Shown: in pieces, positions 33,217 to 40,736 of the stretch
Layout of the letters: each line of letters starts with the position of its first letter
Numbering within the stretch: position 1 is the first letter of the stretch
NCBI GenBank assembly: GCA_945888325.1
Contig: CAMDAC010000026.1
Coordinates: 1 to 41,878, forward strand
DNA from: Candidatus Sulfopaludibacter sp. SbA3
GTDB taxonomy: Bacteria; Pseudomonadota; Alphaproteobacteria; Caulobacterales; Hyphomonadaceae
Reading direction: 5' to 3'
Length of the DNA: 41,878 nt
Notes under the pieces: generated by a model
Databases searched by the model: none
Told to the model about the DNA's origin: nothing
What the model saw: only the letters and a program-made list of their open reading frames with translations
Program-made: the position numbers and the translations under genes

Positions 33217-33834
33217 TTGGCGGCTCAAGAAAAGATCATCGAGAAGGGGCTGAAAGCCGCCCTCGACCTGGCCGCGACCGGCGCCTGGTCGGATATTCCG
33301 CTGGCGGACATTGCCGCGAAAGCGAAGCTGACACTTTCGGACTTTCACGGCGTCGCTGCGCGCGAAGATCTCGTCGAAGCGATGGACGCGCATTTCGACA
33401 AGGCGATGTCGGCCGAGGGCGTGCCGGACGAGACCTCGGCGCGCGAGCGTCTGTTTGACGTCATCATGCTGCGTTTCGAGGCGATGGAGCCTTACCGTGC
33501 AGGCATCACCGAGATCACGAAGTTTCGCGAATCTTCGCTGTTCCATCTCGTGCGTCTGCCAAATCATCGCCATGCCAGCGCCGCCTGGGCGCTCGCGTCA
33601 GCTGGTCTCGACAATGATGCAGGCGCGCCCGCCAGCCTCAAACGCATCGCCATCGGGATCGTCATCGCGCAGGCCGAACGGGCCTGGCGCAAGGAAACCA
33701 GCGGCGATTTTGCCCTCACCATGGCCGCGCTCGACAAGGGCCTTCGCCGCGCCGAGGAACGCCTCGGACAGTTTCGCCGCCTGACCGGCGGCCGTTTCGC
33801 CACAAAACCAGAAACCGAAGAAGCCACTCCATGA
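33217..33834 (+). CDS. TetR-like protein (possibly COQ9-related)
   Basis: 205-residue helical protein. TTG at 33217 is preceded by GGGAGG at 33205-33210. Residues about 8-55 look like a TetR helix-turn-helix (LAATGAWSDIPLADIAAKAKL, split as ATGAWSDIPLADIAAKAKL, then FHGVAAREDLVEAM). The remaining part is a helical ligand domain. The N-terminus also resembles COQ9 proteins, which share the TetR fold but bind lipids and not DNA. The stop overlaps the next gene by 4 bases (ATGA), so the two products probably work together. Confidence 0.75.
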   Translation: MAAQEKIIEKGLKAALDLAATGAWSDIPLADIAAKAKLTLSDFHGVAAREDLVEAMDAHFDKAMSAEGVPDETSARERLFDVIMLRFEAMEPYRAGITEITKFRESSLFHLVRLPNHRHASAAWALASAGLDNDAGAPASLKRIAIGIVIAQAERAWRKETSGDFALTMAALDKGLRRAEERLGQFRRLTGGRFATKPETEEATP

Positions 33835-34922
33835 CCCGTCCCGGACTCGATACCCATCCGCTCGAACTGAAAGCGGACTGGTTCAACACGCTGTTTGCCG
33901 AAATCGGCATTGACGCCGAGGTGCGCGGCTTCACCGCCAAGTCGATCGGCACCGGCCAGATCGGCGAGAACGTGCGCTTCGTGTTCGACTATGCGCATGC
34001 AGGCGCGAATGCGCCGAAAACGCTGGTGGGCAAGTTCCCCTCGGCCAGTGAAGCCAGCATCATGACGGCAAAGCTGCTGAACCATTACAAGCGCGAAGTG
34101 ATGTTCTACCGGACCTTCCCGAAAGTGGCGGGCCGCATCACGCCCGACGCGCTGTATACGGACTATGATCCGGAGACCAACCGTTTCGCCCTTATCATGG
34201 AGGACATGTCGCCGTCCGAGCAGGGCGACCAGCTGAAAGGCTGCGGCGTTGAAGACGCGCGCCTTGCCATGGAGGCGGCCGCCGTGCTGCACGCCTCGCA
34301 CTGGCAGGACCCCGTTCTGGACGAGCATGACTGGCTGCAGGGCTCCGCCAAGGCGCCGCCGCCGGGGCTCAGCTCCGAAATGGTCGCCGGCCTCTGGGGC
34401 GGCTTCAAGGATCGCTACGCCGAGAAGCTCAACGCGGACCTGATCGAAGTGGGCGACGCCTACGCCGCGAGCCTGCCGAAATGGGGCGAGGCCTATCAGG
34501 GCCCGTTCGCGCTGACGCATTCGGACTACCGCCTCGACAACATGCTGTTCGGCAAGCCGGGCGCCAAGAAGCCGCTGGCCGTCGTCGACTGGCAGACTGC
34601 CGGCAAGGGCGCGCCCGCCAATGACGTCTCCTACTTCATCGGCGCGGGGCTCACCCGCGAGGATCGCCCGAAGCATGAGCAGGCCCTGCTGCGCCACTAT
34701 CATGACTGCCTGAAGGCCGAGGGCATCACCAGCTACAGCTTCGATGATCTCTACACGCACTATCGCTGGTTCGCCTTCTACGGCGTCTCGGTCGCCTTCG
34801 CTGCGGCCATGCTGGTGAAACAGACCGAGCGCGGCGACGACATGTTCCTGACGATGCTGCGGCGCCACTGCGCCCAGATCCGGGAAAACAACAGCCTCGA
34901 GCTACTGAAGCCGCTGGCTTGA
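33831..34922 (+). CDS. Phosphotransferase of the APH/CHK-kinase-like family
   Basis: 363-residue protein with a protein-kinase-like fold. ALTHSDYRLDNMLFG is the catalytic loop, with the base in HSDYRLDN, and AVVDWQTAGKG is the metal-binding block. The N-terminal lobe has LVGKFPS with the probable ATP-binding Lys. Relatives are ecdysteroid-22-kinase-like and acyl-CoA-dehydrogenase-associated kinases that phosphorylate small hydroxyl compounds. The substrate is unknown. It overlaps the TetR-like gene by 4 bases. A hairpin lies downstream. Confidence 0.87.
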   Translation: MTRPGLDTHPLELKADWFNTLFAEIGIDAEVRGFTAKSIGTGQIGENVRFVFDYAHAGANAPKTLVGKFPSASEASIMTAKLLNHYKREVMFYRTFPKVAGRITPDALYTDYDPETNRFALIMEDMSPSEQGDQLKGCGVEDARLAMEAAAVLHASHWQDPVLDEHDWLQGSAKAPPPGLSSEMVAGLWGGFKDRYAEKLNADLIEVGDAYAASLPKWGEAYQGPFALTHSDYRLDNMLFGKPGAKKPLAVVDWQTAGKGAPANDVSYFIGAGLTREDRPKHEQALLRHYHDCLKAEGITSYSFDDLYTHYRWFAFYGVSVAFAAAMLVKQTERGDDMFLTMLRRHCAQIRENNSLELLKPLA

Positions 34923-34956
34923 GCGCGACCTTTGCGCCTTCGCTGACACAGCTTCA

Positions 34957-34975
34957 TCCCGGTAAATTTCCGGGA
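34957..34975 (+). terminator. Weak hairpin after the phosphotransferase gene
   Basis: TCCCGG-TAAATTT-CCGGGA forms a 6-base GC-rich stem with a 7-base loop, 35 bases after the stop. There is no T-run downstream, so termination is uncertain. Confidence 0.4.
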
Positions 34976-35039
34976 GCCAATCTGTTTGAGCGTTACAGCC
35001 GCCGCAAGTCCCGGCCCTGAATTCTTGGGTACGTAAAGA

Positions 35040-35459
35040 TCATGCCAGCCATGGATTGATGACCATGATCGGCAAGCCTGAAAAGTCCTTCGTGTTTCTT
35101 GTCGCGAGATCCGCCCCGAGCGCCCCCGCAATGCCGGCGATCATCATGTCGGAGGGCGGAGCATGAAGGCCTTCCCGTTCCCGCAAGGCGCGATACCGGC
35201 CGCAGACAAGGGCTGAAACCTCATCGAAAGGCAGGACTGTAAGTGGACCGGCAGCAAAAATTAGCTGATCAAAGCGGGCGACCAGATCATCCTTTCGGCG
35301 TCCGTCTGCCAACCTCTCCAATCCATAGGCTATTTCAGAAACCGTCACGGCAGTCGTGGCCACTGGCGTATCGCCAAGCCCCAGCATCCATCGGCCGAGG
35401 GCTGGGTCAGGAGCAGGTCGCATCAGCTCGGACAGAATGTTGGTGTCCAACAGGATCAT
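35040..35459 (-). CDS. PIN-domain toxin of a VapBC/FitAB module
   Basis: 139-residue PIN-fold ribonuclease. I start it at the ATG at 35459, giving MILLDTNILSELMRP with the first catalytic Asp; the frame is open further upstream but overlaps the antitoxin. Other acidic residues are Glu in VSEIAYGLERL, Asp in PPSDMMIAGIA and Asp in RNTKDF, all expected for VapC/FitB toxins, which cut tRNA or rRNA. The antitoxin gene lies 13 bases upstream, the usual order. Confidence 0.9.
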   Translation of the reverse strand: MILLDTNILSELMRPAPDPALGRWMLGLGDTPVATTAVTVSEIAYGLERLADGRRKDDLVARFDQLIFAAGPLTVLPFDEVSALVCGRYRALREREGLHAPPSDMMIAGIAGALGADLATRNTKDFSGLPIMVINPWLA

Positions 35460-35472
35460 CGCATTCTGCCGC

Positions 35473-35712
35473 TCAGTCAAAAGTAGGCGGGGCGCGGTCT
35501 TCACCGCGGGCAGGAAAGTCAAGCTCGATGCCTTTGTCACCTGCAAACAAACTACGCGAGCGTTCCCAAAGGGCCGGGCCTGTACCCCCGCCCACGACGT
35601 TGCGAAGAATGTGACGAGCTTCTTCTTCCATTGATCGTCCATGCAGGGCTGCGCGTACCCGCAGCCGTTCCTTGATCTGGACGTCGAGATTTCGAATCGT
35701 GAGTGTTGCCAC
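35473..35712 (-). CDS. FitA-like ribbon-helix-helix antitoxin
   Basis: 79-residue protein from a GTG at 35712, with GAGGTG before it; the longer frame from 35760 is less likely because family members begin directly at ATLTIRNLD. The ribbon-helix-helix (TLTIRNLDVQIKERLRVRAA) and GRSMEEEARHIL are typical of FitA/StbC-like antitoxins that bind DNA and neutralise PIN toxins. The C-terminal 30 residues (DFPARGEDR) would wrap the toxin. Confidence 0.87.
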   Translation of the reverse strand: MATLTIRNLDVQIKERLRVRAALHGRSMEEEARHILRNVVGGGTGPALWERSRSLFAGDKGIELDFPARGEDRAPPTFD

Positions 35713-35760
35713 GGGACACCTCGTTTTTAGGGTAAGCAGACGAAAGATATCAGATAGCAT

Positions 35761-36093
35761 GCAATGATTGCAATGCTTTCACTTTGCCAGGGGTGCAAAA
35801 ATTCCTCCTCAGGTGTACTGGATCAGCGTCCTGGAGTGCTCTCATGCGCGCCCAGTTCGGTGCAAAGGCCGCCAGTTTGCAGCTCGTGAAGGGGAAACTG
35901 GCAAGCAAGCGCTGCCCGAGGCGCGTTTTCGCTCCAGTTAGCTCGATTGTCCCGCGCCGGAACAGGTTTCCAAACATCCTCCTAACGGGGGCGTCCAAAC
36001 TCAACTTCCAAGTCAAGGCCGGGCTTAAACCGCGTCGTGTAGGGTCTGTTTAATACCCCTGCAGAAGCGGGGTGAAACGCATAGGACCGTGAA
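35761..36093. other. Intergenic stretch upstream of sciP
   Basis: No convincing gene in about 330 bases. A minus-strand frame of 88 codons (35750-36016) starts MTWKLSLDAPVRRMFGNLFRRGT and is faintly reminiscent of an enzyme N-terminus, but does not continue as one. No TTAA-N7-TTAA box is present on the side of sciP. Promoters of the antitoxin and sciP should lie here. Confidence 0.45.
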
Positions 36094-36105
36094 GTGGTTT
36101 TGAAC

Positions 36106-36378
36106 ATGAACATGCAGAATGCCCGCCCCATGAGCGTCAAAGGCCCGGATGGCCAGACCCTAACCCTCGCCGATTTGCCGTCGCCCGGCATTTCCCGCTG
36201 GGTCACCCGCCGCAAGGCCGAAGTGGTGGCCGCCGTCCAGGGCGGTCTCCTGACCCGCGAAAGCGCCTGCGAACGCTACAACCTCACCGATGAGGAATAT
36301 GACGCCTGGGAGCGTCTCTACGCCCGCCACGGCTCGAAAGGCCTGCGGACAACCCGCCTCCAGCAATATCGCCGTTAA
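36106..36378 (+). CDS. sciP: SciP, inhibitor of CtrA transcription (DUF1153)
   Basis: 90-residue helix-turn-helix protein. VKGPDGQTLTLADLPSPG, RWVTRRKAEVVAAVQGGLL and the closing TTRLQQYRR match SciP of Caulobacter crescentus, which binds CtrA and blocks its transcription activation early in the cell cycle. I prefer the ATG at 36106 over the GTG at 36094; a further ATG at 36112 is possible. As in Caulobacter, it lies directly before fliF-fliG, and here a perfect CtrA box sits between them, so SciP probably controls the adjacent operon. Confidence 0.92.
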   Translation: MNMQNARPMSVKGPDGQTLTLADLPSPGISRWVTRRKAEVVAAVQGGLLTRESACERYNLTDEEYDAWERLYARHGSKGLRTTRLQQYRR

Positions 36379-36394
36379 CGCGGCGGTCGCCTTG

Positions 36395-36409
36395 TTAAAC
36401 CTGCCTTAA
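36395..36409 (+). promoter_or_regulatory. Full CtrA binding site between sciP and fliF
   Basis: TTAA-ACCTGCC-TTAA matches the CtrA consensus TTAA-N7-TTAA exactly, 60 bases before the fliF ATG and 17 after the sciP stop. In Caulobacter, CtrA activates fliF-operon promoters from such boxes. The flagellar operon here should therefore be under cell-cycle control. Confidence 0.75.
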
Positions 36410-36468
36410 GGCGGGCCTTCTAGCTTTCCGGGAATCTGCCGGCCCTGTGGCCGGTCCCGGAGGGCTCG

Positions 36469-37137
36469 ATGGCGTTTGGAGGCAGCACGGCAACCCGGGC
36501 CACGGGGCTGATCCGCCCGCTGGCGATGCTCGCCTGCGCGCTGGCGCTCGGCCTCCTGTGCTGGCGCGGCGCCGCCTTGCTGACGGGGCCGGGCGCGGCG
36601 GTCTCCGCCAGCCCCGCCGAAGCCGCACTGGCGGATGTGCTTTCCCCGGTCGCCGGCCCCGGCCTGTCCCGCCTCAGTGTCACCTATAATCCCGAGGGTG
36701 GACGGACCGTTCTTCTCCTCGTGGATGATCGCGCCTCCGTGCGTCTGCCCGAACTTCAGCACATCGCGCCGATTGCAGCCGGGATCGTTCCCGAGCGCGG
36801 TGATAAACTTGTTATCGAAACCCTCGCTTTCGCCGAAGGCCTTCCCGGGCGCCCGGATGCGGCGGCCTGGGCTGAGCTTGCAGGTCTTGCAGCGCTCGTG
36901 CTGATCGGCGGGGCGCTGGCCGTGCTGGCGGGGCAATCGGCGCCCATCCCGGTGCCGGCCGCGCAGATCCTTCCCGCGCCCCTGCCTGCGGAGCGCCCGC
37001 GTGAGGCGCCGCGTGCGGTTCGGCCGGTGGCGGCTGCGCCGTCTGCGGATGCGGCGCTCGACATGGCCCGGCGCGATCCGGCGCGGGCGGCGGCGGTCGT
37101 GCGCGGCTGGATGAATGCCAAGGATGATCCGGCATGA
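36469..37137 (+). CDS. fliF: Miniature FliF, MS-ring protein lacking RBM1, RBM2 and the beta-collar
   Basis: 222 residues against about 530-560 for usual FliF. GGAGGG precedes the ATG. Segments in order: membrane helix 13-34; residues 50-122 with AEAALADVLSPVAGPG, LSRLSVTYNPEGG and VPERGDKLVIETLAF, matching the start and end of FliF's third ring-building motif with the collar between them missing; membrane helix about 135-155; Pro/Ala-rich linker; and the tail ALDMARRDPARAAAVVRGWM, matching the FliG-binding end of FliF. No frameshift can explain the missing part, since sciP ends only 90 bases upstream. It overlaps fliG by 4 bases. It may build a reduced ring, or a FliG platform without export function. 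Confidence 0.8.
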   Translation: MAFGGSTATRATGLIRPLAMLACALALGLLCWRGAALLTGPGAAVSASPAEAALADVLSPVAGPGLSRLSVTYNPEGGRTVLLLVDDRASVRLPELQHIAPIAAGIVPERGDKLVIETLAFAEGLPGRPDAAAWAELAGLAALVLIGGALAVLAGQSAPIPVPAAQILPAPLPAERPREAPRAVRPVAAAPSADAALDMARRDPARAAAVVRGWMNAKDDPA

Positions 37138-38048
37138 GCGCCCTGGCGAAACCTTCCCATGTACTTGCTCCGGGCCTTGCCCGCTCGGCCCGCCTGATGC
37201 GGGCGCTCGGACCCGATGCTGCGCCGATCTGGGCGGAGCTGGGGCCGGAGGAAGCCGAAGCGCTGAGCGCCGCCATGGACCGGCTAGCCGATGATCCGTC
37301 GGCGGACGGTGACGCGCTGCGCCGGTTCACGCAGGTCCAGAAGGCGACCAGCGGCGCCGGTGTCTGGGCGGAGCTGTCGGCTCTTGATACACCCGTACTC
37401 GCCTCGCTGCTGCGCCACGAGCGCGCGCAGGTCGTGGCGCTGATCCTTTCGCGCCTGACAGGCGAAGCCGCGGCGAAGCTGCTGCGCGTGCTGCCGCCGT
37501 CTCTGTCCATCGAGGCGATGCAACGTTTGCTGCATCTCGGCGAAGTGCACCCCGCCGCAATGGCGGGCCTCGAACAACACCTCAAGGGCCGCGTCTCGGC
37601 GCTGTCGCGCGACGGGGCAACGGCCGGTATCGAACGCATTGCCCGCATCTTCGACCGGCTTGATCCGCGGGCTGGCACGCTGTTCCTCGCCGCGCTTGAA
37701 AAGGCCGAGCCCGGTTCGGGCGACAAAGTCCGTTCGCTGATGTTCACCTTTGATGACCTTGCCACGCTGGATGCCGGCGGCATGCAGACCCTGCTCGCCG
37801 CCGCAGACCGCACCGCTCTGGTGACTGCATTGAAAGGCGCCAAGGAGATCACGGCAGCAGCCTTCTTCGCGAATGTCACATCTCGCGCGGGCGACCTGCT
37901 GCGCGAGGAAATCGCCGCGCTTGGCCCCGTCCGCCGCGGCGACGTGGAAACAGCCCGCGCCGAACTCGTGGAACTTGCGCGCCAGCTGATCGGGCGCGGC
38001 GAAATCCATGCGGGCAAAGCGTCCCGTGATGACGAACTCATCGAATGA
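37134..38048 (+). CDS. fliG: Flagellar motor switch protein FliG, divergent
   Basis: 304 residues, slightly shorter than the usual 330-340. The N-terminal domain should bind the FliF tail. The middle-domain EHPQ motif is replaced by RHERAQVVALILSRL, while the C-terminal domain is well kept: MFTFDDLATLDAGGMQTLL, ALKGAKEI, NVTSRAGDLLREE and GPVRRGDVETA with the charged residues that meet the stator. It overlaps fliF and fliH by 4 bases each, so stoichiometric translation is likely. Loss of the EHPQ residues, which contact FliM, is notable. Confidence 0.87.
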   Translation: MSALAKPSHVLAPGLARSARLMRALGPDAAPIWAELGPEEAEALSAAMDRLADDPSADGDALRRFTQVQKATSGAGVWAELSALDTPVLASLLRHERAQVVALILSRLTGEAAAKLLRVLPPSLSIEAMQRLLHLGEVHPAAMAGLEQHLKGRVSALSRDGATAGIERIARIFDRLDPRAGTLFLAALEKAEPGSGDKVRSLMFTFDDLATLDAGGMQTLLAAADRTALVTALKGAKEITAAAFFANVTSRAGDLLREEIAALGPVRRGDVETARAELVELARQLIGRGEIHAGKASRDDELIE

Positions 38049-38428
38049 CCGCGCGCGCCGTGAAATCCTTCTCCGCCTTTGACTTCCGGGCCGACTTCGG
38101 CCCGCAGCCGGAAGAGGTTGCAGCTGATCCCGCGCGGGTGAGTTTTACCGGCGAGGAGATCGCCGGACTGATCGCGCAGGTGCGGGCCGAGACGCTGGCG
38201 GACTTGGCCAAGGTCAGAACCCAGAGCGAGAGCGAACGGCTGGCTGCCGTGACCGCCGAGCTGACCCAGGCGCTCGACGAGATTGCCGAGGTAATGCGCC
38301 TTATTGCGTCCACGCAGTATCATGCGACAACCGAGGCGCGCCTGCGCAGCCTCATCGACGGCGCCGCCGCGCGCATTGCTGGCGGGCAGGGCGACCTGTT
38401 TGCCGAAATTGGACGAGGCCCGGAATGA
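38045..38428 (+). CDS. FliH/FlbE-like flagellar protein
   Basis: 127-residue protein with a long helical middle (LIAQVRAETLADLAKVRTQSESERLAAV and on, given up to the heptads) rich in Ala, Glu and Leu. Its place between fliG and fliN matches FlbE/FliH of Caulobacter, the regulator of the export ATPase FliI. It is much shorter than typical FliH (over 200 residues) and lacks an obvious C-terminal ATPase-binding domain. Assigned mainly by gene order. Confidence 0.6.
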   Translation: MTARAVKSFSAFDFRADFGPQPEEVAADPARVSFTGEEIAGLIAQVRAETLADLAKVRTQSESERLAAVTAELTQALDEIAEVMRLIASTQYHATTEARLRSLIDGAAARIAGGQGDLFAEIGRGPE

Positions 38429-38691
38429 CCGAACCGACGAACCCTGCCTTGCACCGAATGCTGATGGATGTCCCCGTGCGTGTTGAAGTCGTGCTGGGCG
38501 AAGTGCGCCTCACGATGGAAGAGCTGATGGCCCTGTCGCCCGGCGAAGTGCTGACGATGGAAAAACAGACCGGCGAGCCGGTCGACATCTATGTCTCCGG
38601 ACGCCTGATTGCGCGCGGCAAGCTGGTCGTCGCGGACGGCGAACTGGGCGTCACGCTGACCGAGATTGTCGATAGCCGGGCGATGGCCTGA
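38425..38691 (+). CDS. fliN: Flagellar motor switch protein FliN
   Basis: 88-residue SpoA-domain protein: MLMDVPVRVEVVLGEVRLTM, LMALSPGEVLTMEK, VDIYVSGRLIARGKLVV and GVTLTEIV follow the FliN pattern throughout. FliN forms the base of the C-ring and binds FliH. It overlaps the preceding gene by 4 bases and ends the operon; the next gene, phenylalanine hydroxylase, follows an inverted repeat. In Caulobacter flbD comes next, but it is absent here. Confidence 0.92.
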   Translation: MTEPTNPALHRMLMDVPVRVEVVLGEVRLTMEELMALSPGEVLTMEKQTGEPVDIYVSGRLIARGKLVVADGELGVTLTEIVDSRAMA

Positions 38692-38714
38692 ATTAGTTAC
38701 ATCTGGAACTAATT
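38691..38714. promoter_or_regulatory. Inverted repeat upstream of phenylalanine hydroxylase
   Basis: AATTAGTT-N8-AACTAATT has 8-base perfect arms, overlaps the last base of fliN's stop and ends 25 bases before the phhA ATG. This arm-and-spacer layout suits a dimeric repressor or an Lrp/AsnC-type regulator, which often controls phhA. The exact regulator is unknown. Confidence 0.5.
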
Positions 38715-38739
38715 TTCCATCCGGCCTATATTGGCGCGC

Positions 38740-39618
38740 ATGGACACTGCCTTTGCAAAGAATCGCTATCACGGCGCGCCGCGCGCGGCTGATTTCACCA
38801 TCGACCAGGCGTGGGACACCTGTAGCGCCGCCGAGCATGACCGGTGGGACCGGTTGTTCCGTCGCCAGCGCGAGGTGACCAAGGGGCGGGCCTGCGCGGC
38901 GGCACTGGAGGCGATGGGGGCGCTGGAACTTTCGCCGTCCGGCATTCCGCACATGGGGCGACTGTCCGACCGGCTGGAGAAGCTGACCGGCTGGCGGATC
39001 GTGCCGGTGGCGGAACTCGTGCCGGATGACATCTTCTTCAACCATCTCGCCAACCGGCGCTTTCCGGCAGGCGCGTTCATCCGCCCGGAAGCGGAGTTCG
39101 ACTACCTGCAGGAACCGGACATCTTCCACGACCTCTTCGGCCATGTGCCGCTGCTGGCGAACCCGGTGTTTGCGGATTTCATGCAGGCCTACGGCAAGGG
39201 TGGCCAGAGGGCGATGAAGCTCGGCCAGCTGCACAACCTGGCGCGGCTTTACTGGTACACGGTTGAGTTCGGACTTATTCAGGAGACGGACGGTCTGCGC
39301 ATCTATGGCGCCGGGATCCTGTCCAGCCCTGACGAGACTGTGTTCGCGCTGGAAGATGCGAGCCCGAACCGGATCGGTTTTGATCTCAAGCGCCTGATGC
39401 GGACGAAATACATCATCGATGATTTCCAGCAGACTTATTTCGTCATCGACAGTTTCGAGGCGCTGCTGGAGGCGTGCTACCAGGATTTCGGCAATGTCTA
39501 TGCCGAAGTGAAGGGCGAGCCGGATATCGAAGCGGGCGAGGTCGTCGCTGGAGACCGCGTGATCACACGCGGCACCCATGCCTGTTTTGAAGCGGGCGGA
39601 AGAACCCGGAAGCTCTGA
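38740..39618 (+). CDS. phhA: Phenylalanine 4-monooxygenase
   Basis: 292-residue pterin- and iron-dependent enzyme converting phenylalanine to tyrosine. Iron ligands are His130 and His135 in DIFHDLFGHVPLL and Glu176 in YWYTVEFGL. ATG at 38740 is preferred to the TTG at 38731. Bacterial forms are single-domain like this one. The enzyme needs tetrahydrobiopterin or a relative; folE, the first enzyme of pterin synthesis, is encoded about 1.6 kb away on the other strand. An inverted repeat precedes the gene. Confidence 0.95.
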   Translation: MDTAFAKNRYHGAPRAADFTIDQAWDTCSAAEHDRWDRLFRRQREVTKGRACAAALEAMGALELSPSGIPHMGRLSDRLEKLTGWRIVPVAELVPDDIFFNHLANRRFPAGAFIRPEAEFDYLQEPDIFHDLFGHVPLLANPVFADFMQAYGKGGQRAMKLGQLHNLARLYWYTVEFGLIQETDGLRIYGAGILSSPDETVFALEDASPNRIGFDLKRLMRTKYIIDDFQQTYFVIDSFEALLEACYQDFGNVYAEVKGEPDIEAGEVVAGDRVITRGTHACFEAGGRTRKL

Positions 39619-39705
39619 AAAGTCGGGCACGCGTCTGCACCTTCGCCGCTCCAATCCGCGCGGTTTGGTGCTTCATTTCAAACTTGCATTGTAGGGACAA
39701 AGATC

Positions 39706-40698
39706 ATGTCCGCAAAAACCATAGGGCTGCTGGCGTCCGTCGCCTTGCTGGCATTGACGGCCTGCGCGAAGAAGGCCGAAACCCCTGTCGCGGGTGCGGA
39801 CCAAGACGGCGAAGCTGTTGCAGAAGCACCTGCTGCGGCTGCAGTAATCGAAGTCAATGAGGGTGAGCCCATCGACGGAGATGTGACGCTTACTGTGCCA
39901 GTGACCGTCATGGCAGGCGCGGAGATAGATCTGTCGTTCACCGGCCCGGCCAATCGCGGCGACTATATCGACATTGTGCCGCGGGGTTACTCGCAGACTT
40001 CGGGGGAACTGAATTACATCTACATTCCGGCAGCCGCCAAAGGGGAGAAACTGCGCGCCCTGACCGCGCCGGGCGATTATGATGTCCGCTATGTCCTTGA
40101 GCTTGCGGGCACCCGGATCATCAAGGCGGTCCAGCCGCTCACGATCACCGCGGCCTCCGCTTCACTCACGGCGCCTTCGGCCGCCTCCGGCGCAGAGCCG
40201 CTCAGCATCGAATGGACCGGTCCCGGCAATCCGGGCGACTACATAGATGTCGTCCCGGCGGGTTATGCGGCGACCAGCGGCGAGATTGCCTATGCCTATG
40301 CCGCAAGTGGCAATCCGGCGAAGTTCAGTGCTCCCGGCGCGGCCGGCGCCTACGAGATTCGCTACGTGATCGAGGGGCCTGGCGGGCGGAAGGTGCTCGC
40401 GTCATCTCCGCTGACCATAACACCGCCGGTCGCCAACCTGACGACGCCAGAGACGGCCCGCAAGAACGCCAAGTTGATCGTGGAGTATGAGGGGCCGATG
40501 CGCGCCGGCGACTACATCGACCTTGTGAAGAAAGGCTATGTCGCGACCTCGGGCGAGCTGTCCTACTTCTACGCCGATGGAGAATTCGCCAACGAACTGG
40601 AGATGCCAGCAGAGGCTGGCGAGTATGAAATCCGCTACGTGATGGAAGCTCCCGGAGGCCGCATCATCCTGGACCGTAAGGCGATCGAGGTCAGATAG
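39706..40698 (+). CDS. Lipoprotein with three tandem beta-rich repeats
   Basis: 330-residue predicted lipoprotein (signal MSAKTIGLLASVALLALTAC, lipid on Cys20). After an acidic linker come three repeats of about 90 residues, each with GP-x-x-x-GDYIDxV at its start (near residues 80, 170 and 260), then ATSGE(L/I)-Y-Y and G-Y-(E/D)-(I/V)RYV near its end. Repeats of this type accompany von-Willebrand-A domain proteins in some alphaproteobacteria, but no such domain is here. It is likely a surface or periplasmic binding module; function unknown. It is convergent with the BLUF gene. Confidence 0.85.
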   Translation: MSAKTIGLLASVALLALTACAKKAETPVAGADQDGEAVAEAPAAAAVIEVNEGEPIDGDVTLTVPVTVMAGAEIDLSFTGPANRGDYIDIVPRGYSQTSGELNYIYIPAAAKGEKLRALTAPGDYDVRYVLELAGTRIIKAVQPLTITAASASLTAPSAASGAEPLSIEWTGPGNPGDYIDVVPAGYAATSGEIAYAYAASGNPAKFSAPGAAGAYEIRYVIEGPGGRKVLASSPLTITPPVANLTTPETARKNAKLIVEYEGPMRAGDYIDLVKKGYVATSGELSYFYADGEFANELEMPAEAGEYEIRYVMEAPGGRIILDRKAIEVR

Positions 40699-40736
40699 CC
40701 GTCACAGGGAGCGCGCCGCTGGCCTGCGCCGCCTGA

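Noticed and set aside
35750..36016. Minus-strand frame of 88 codons upstream of sciP
   Set aside because: Only a vague N-terminal resemblance to an enzyme, no ribosome site and no continuation. I cannot support it as a gene or a defined pseudogene.
36379..36469. Frameshift or missed upstream coding for a longer FliF
   Set aside because: Only 90 bases separate the sciP stop from the fliF start, and they contain the CtrA box; there is no room for the missing 300 residues.
36528..36585. Possible sigma-54 promoter (TGGC...TTGC) near the start of fliF
   Set aside because: It lies inside the coding sequence and the GG-to-GC spacing is 14, not 10.
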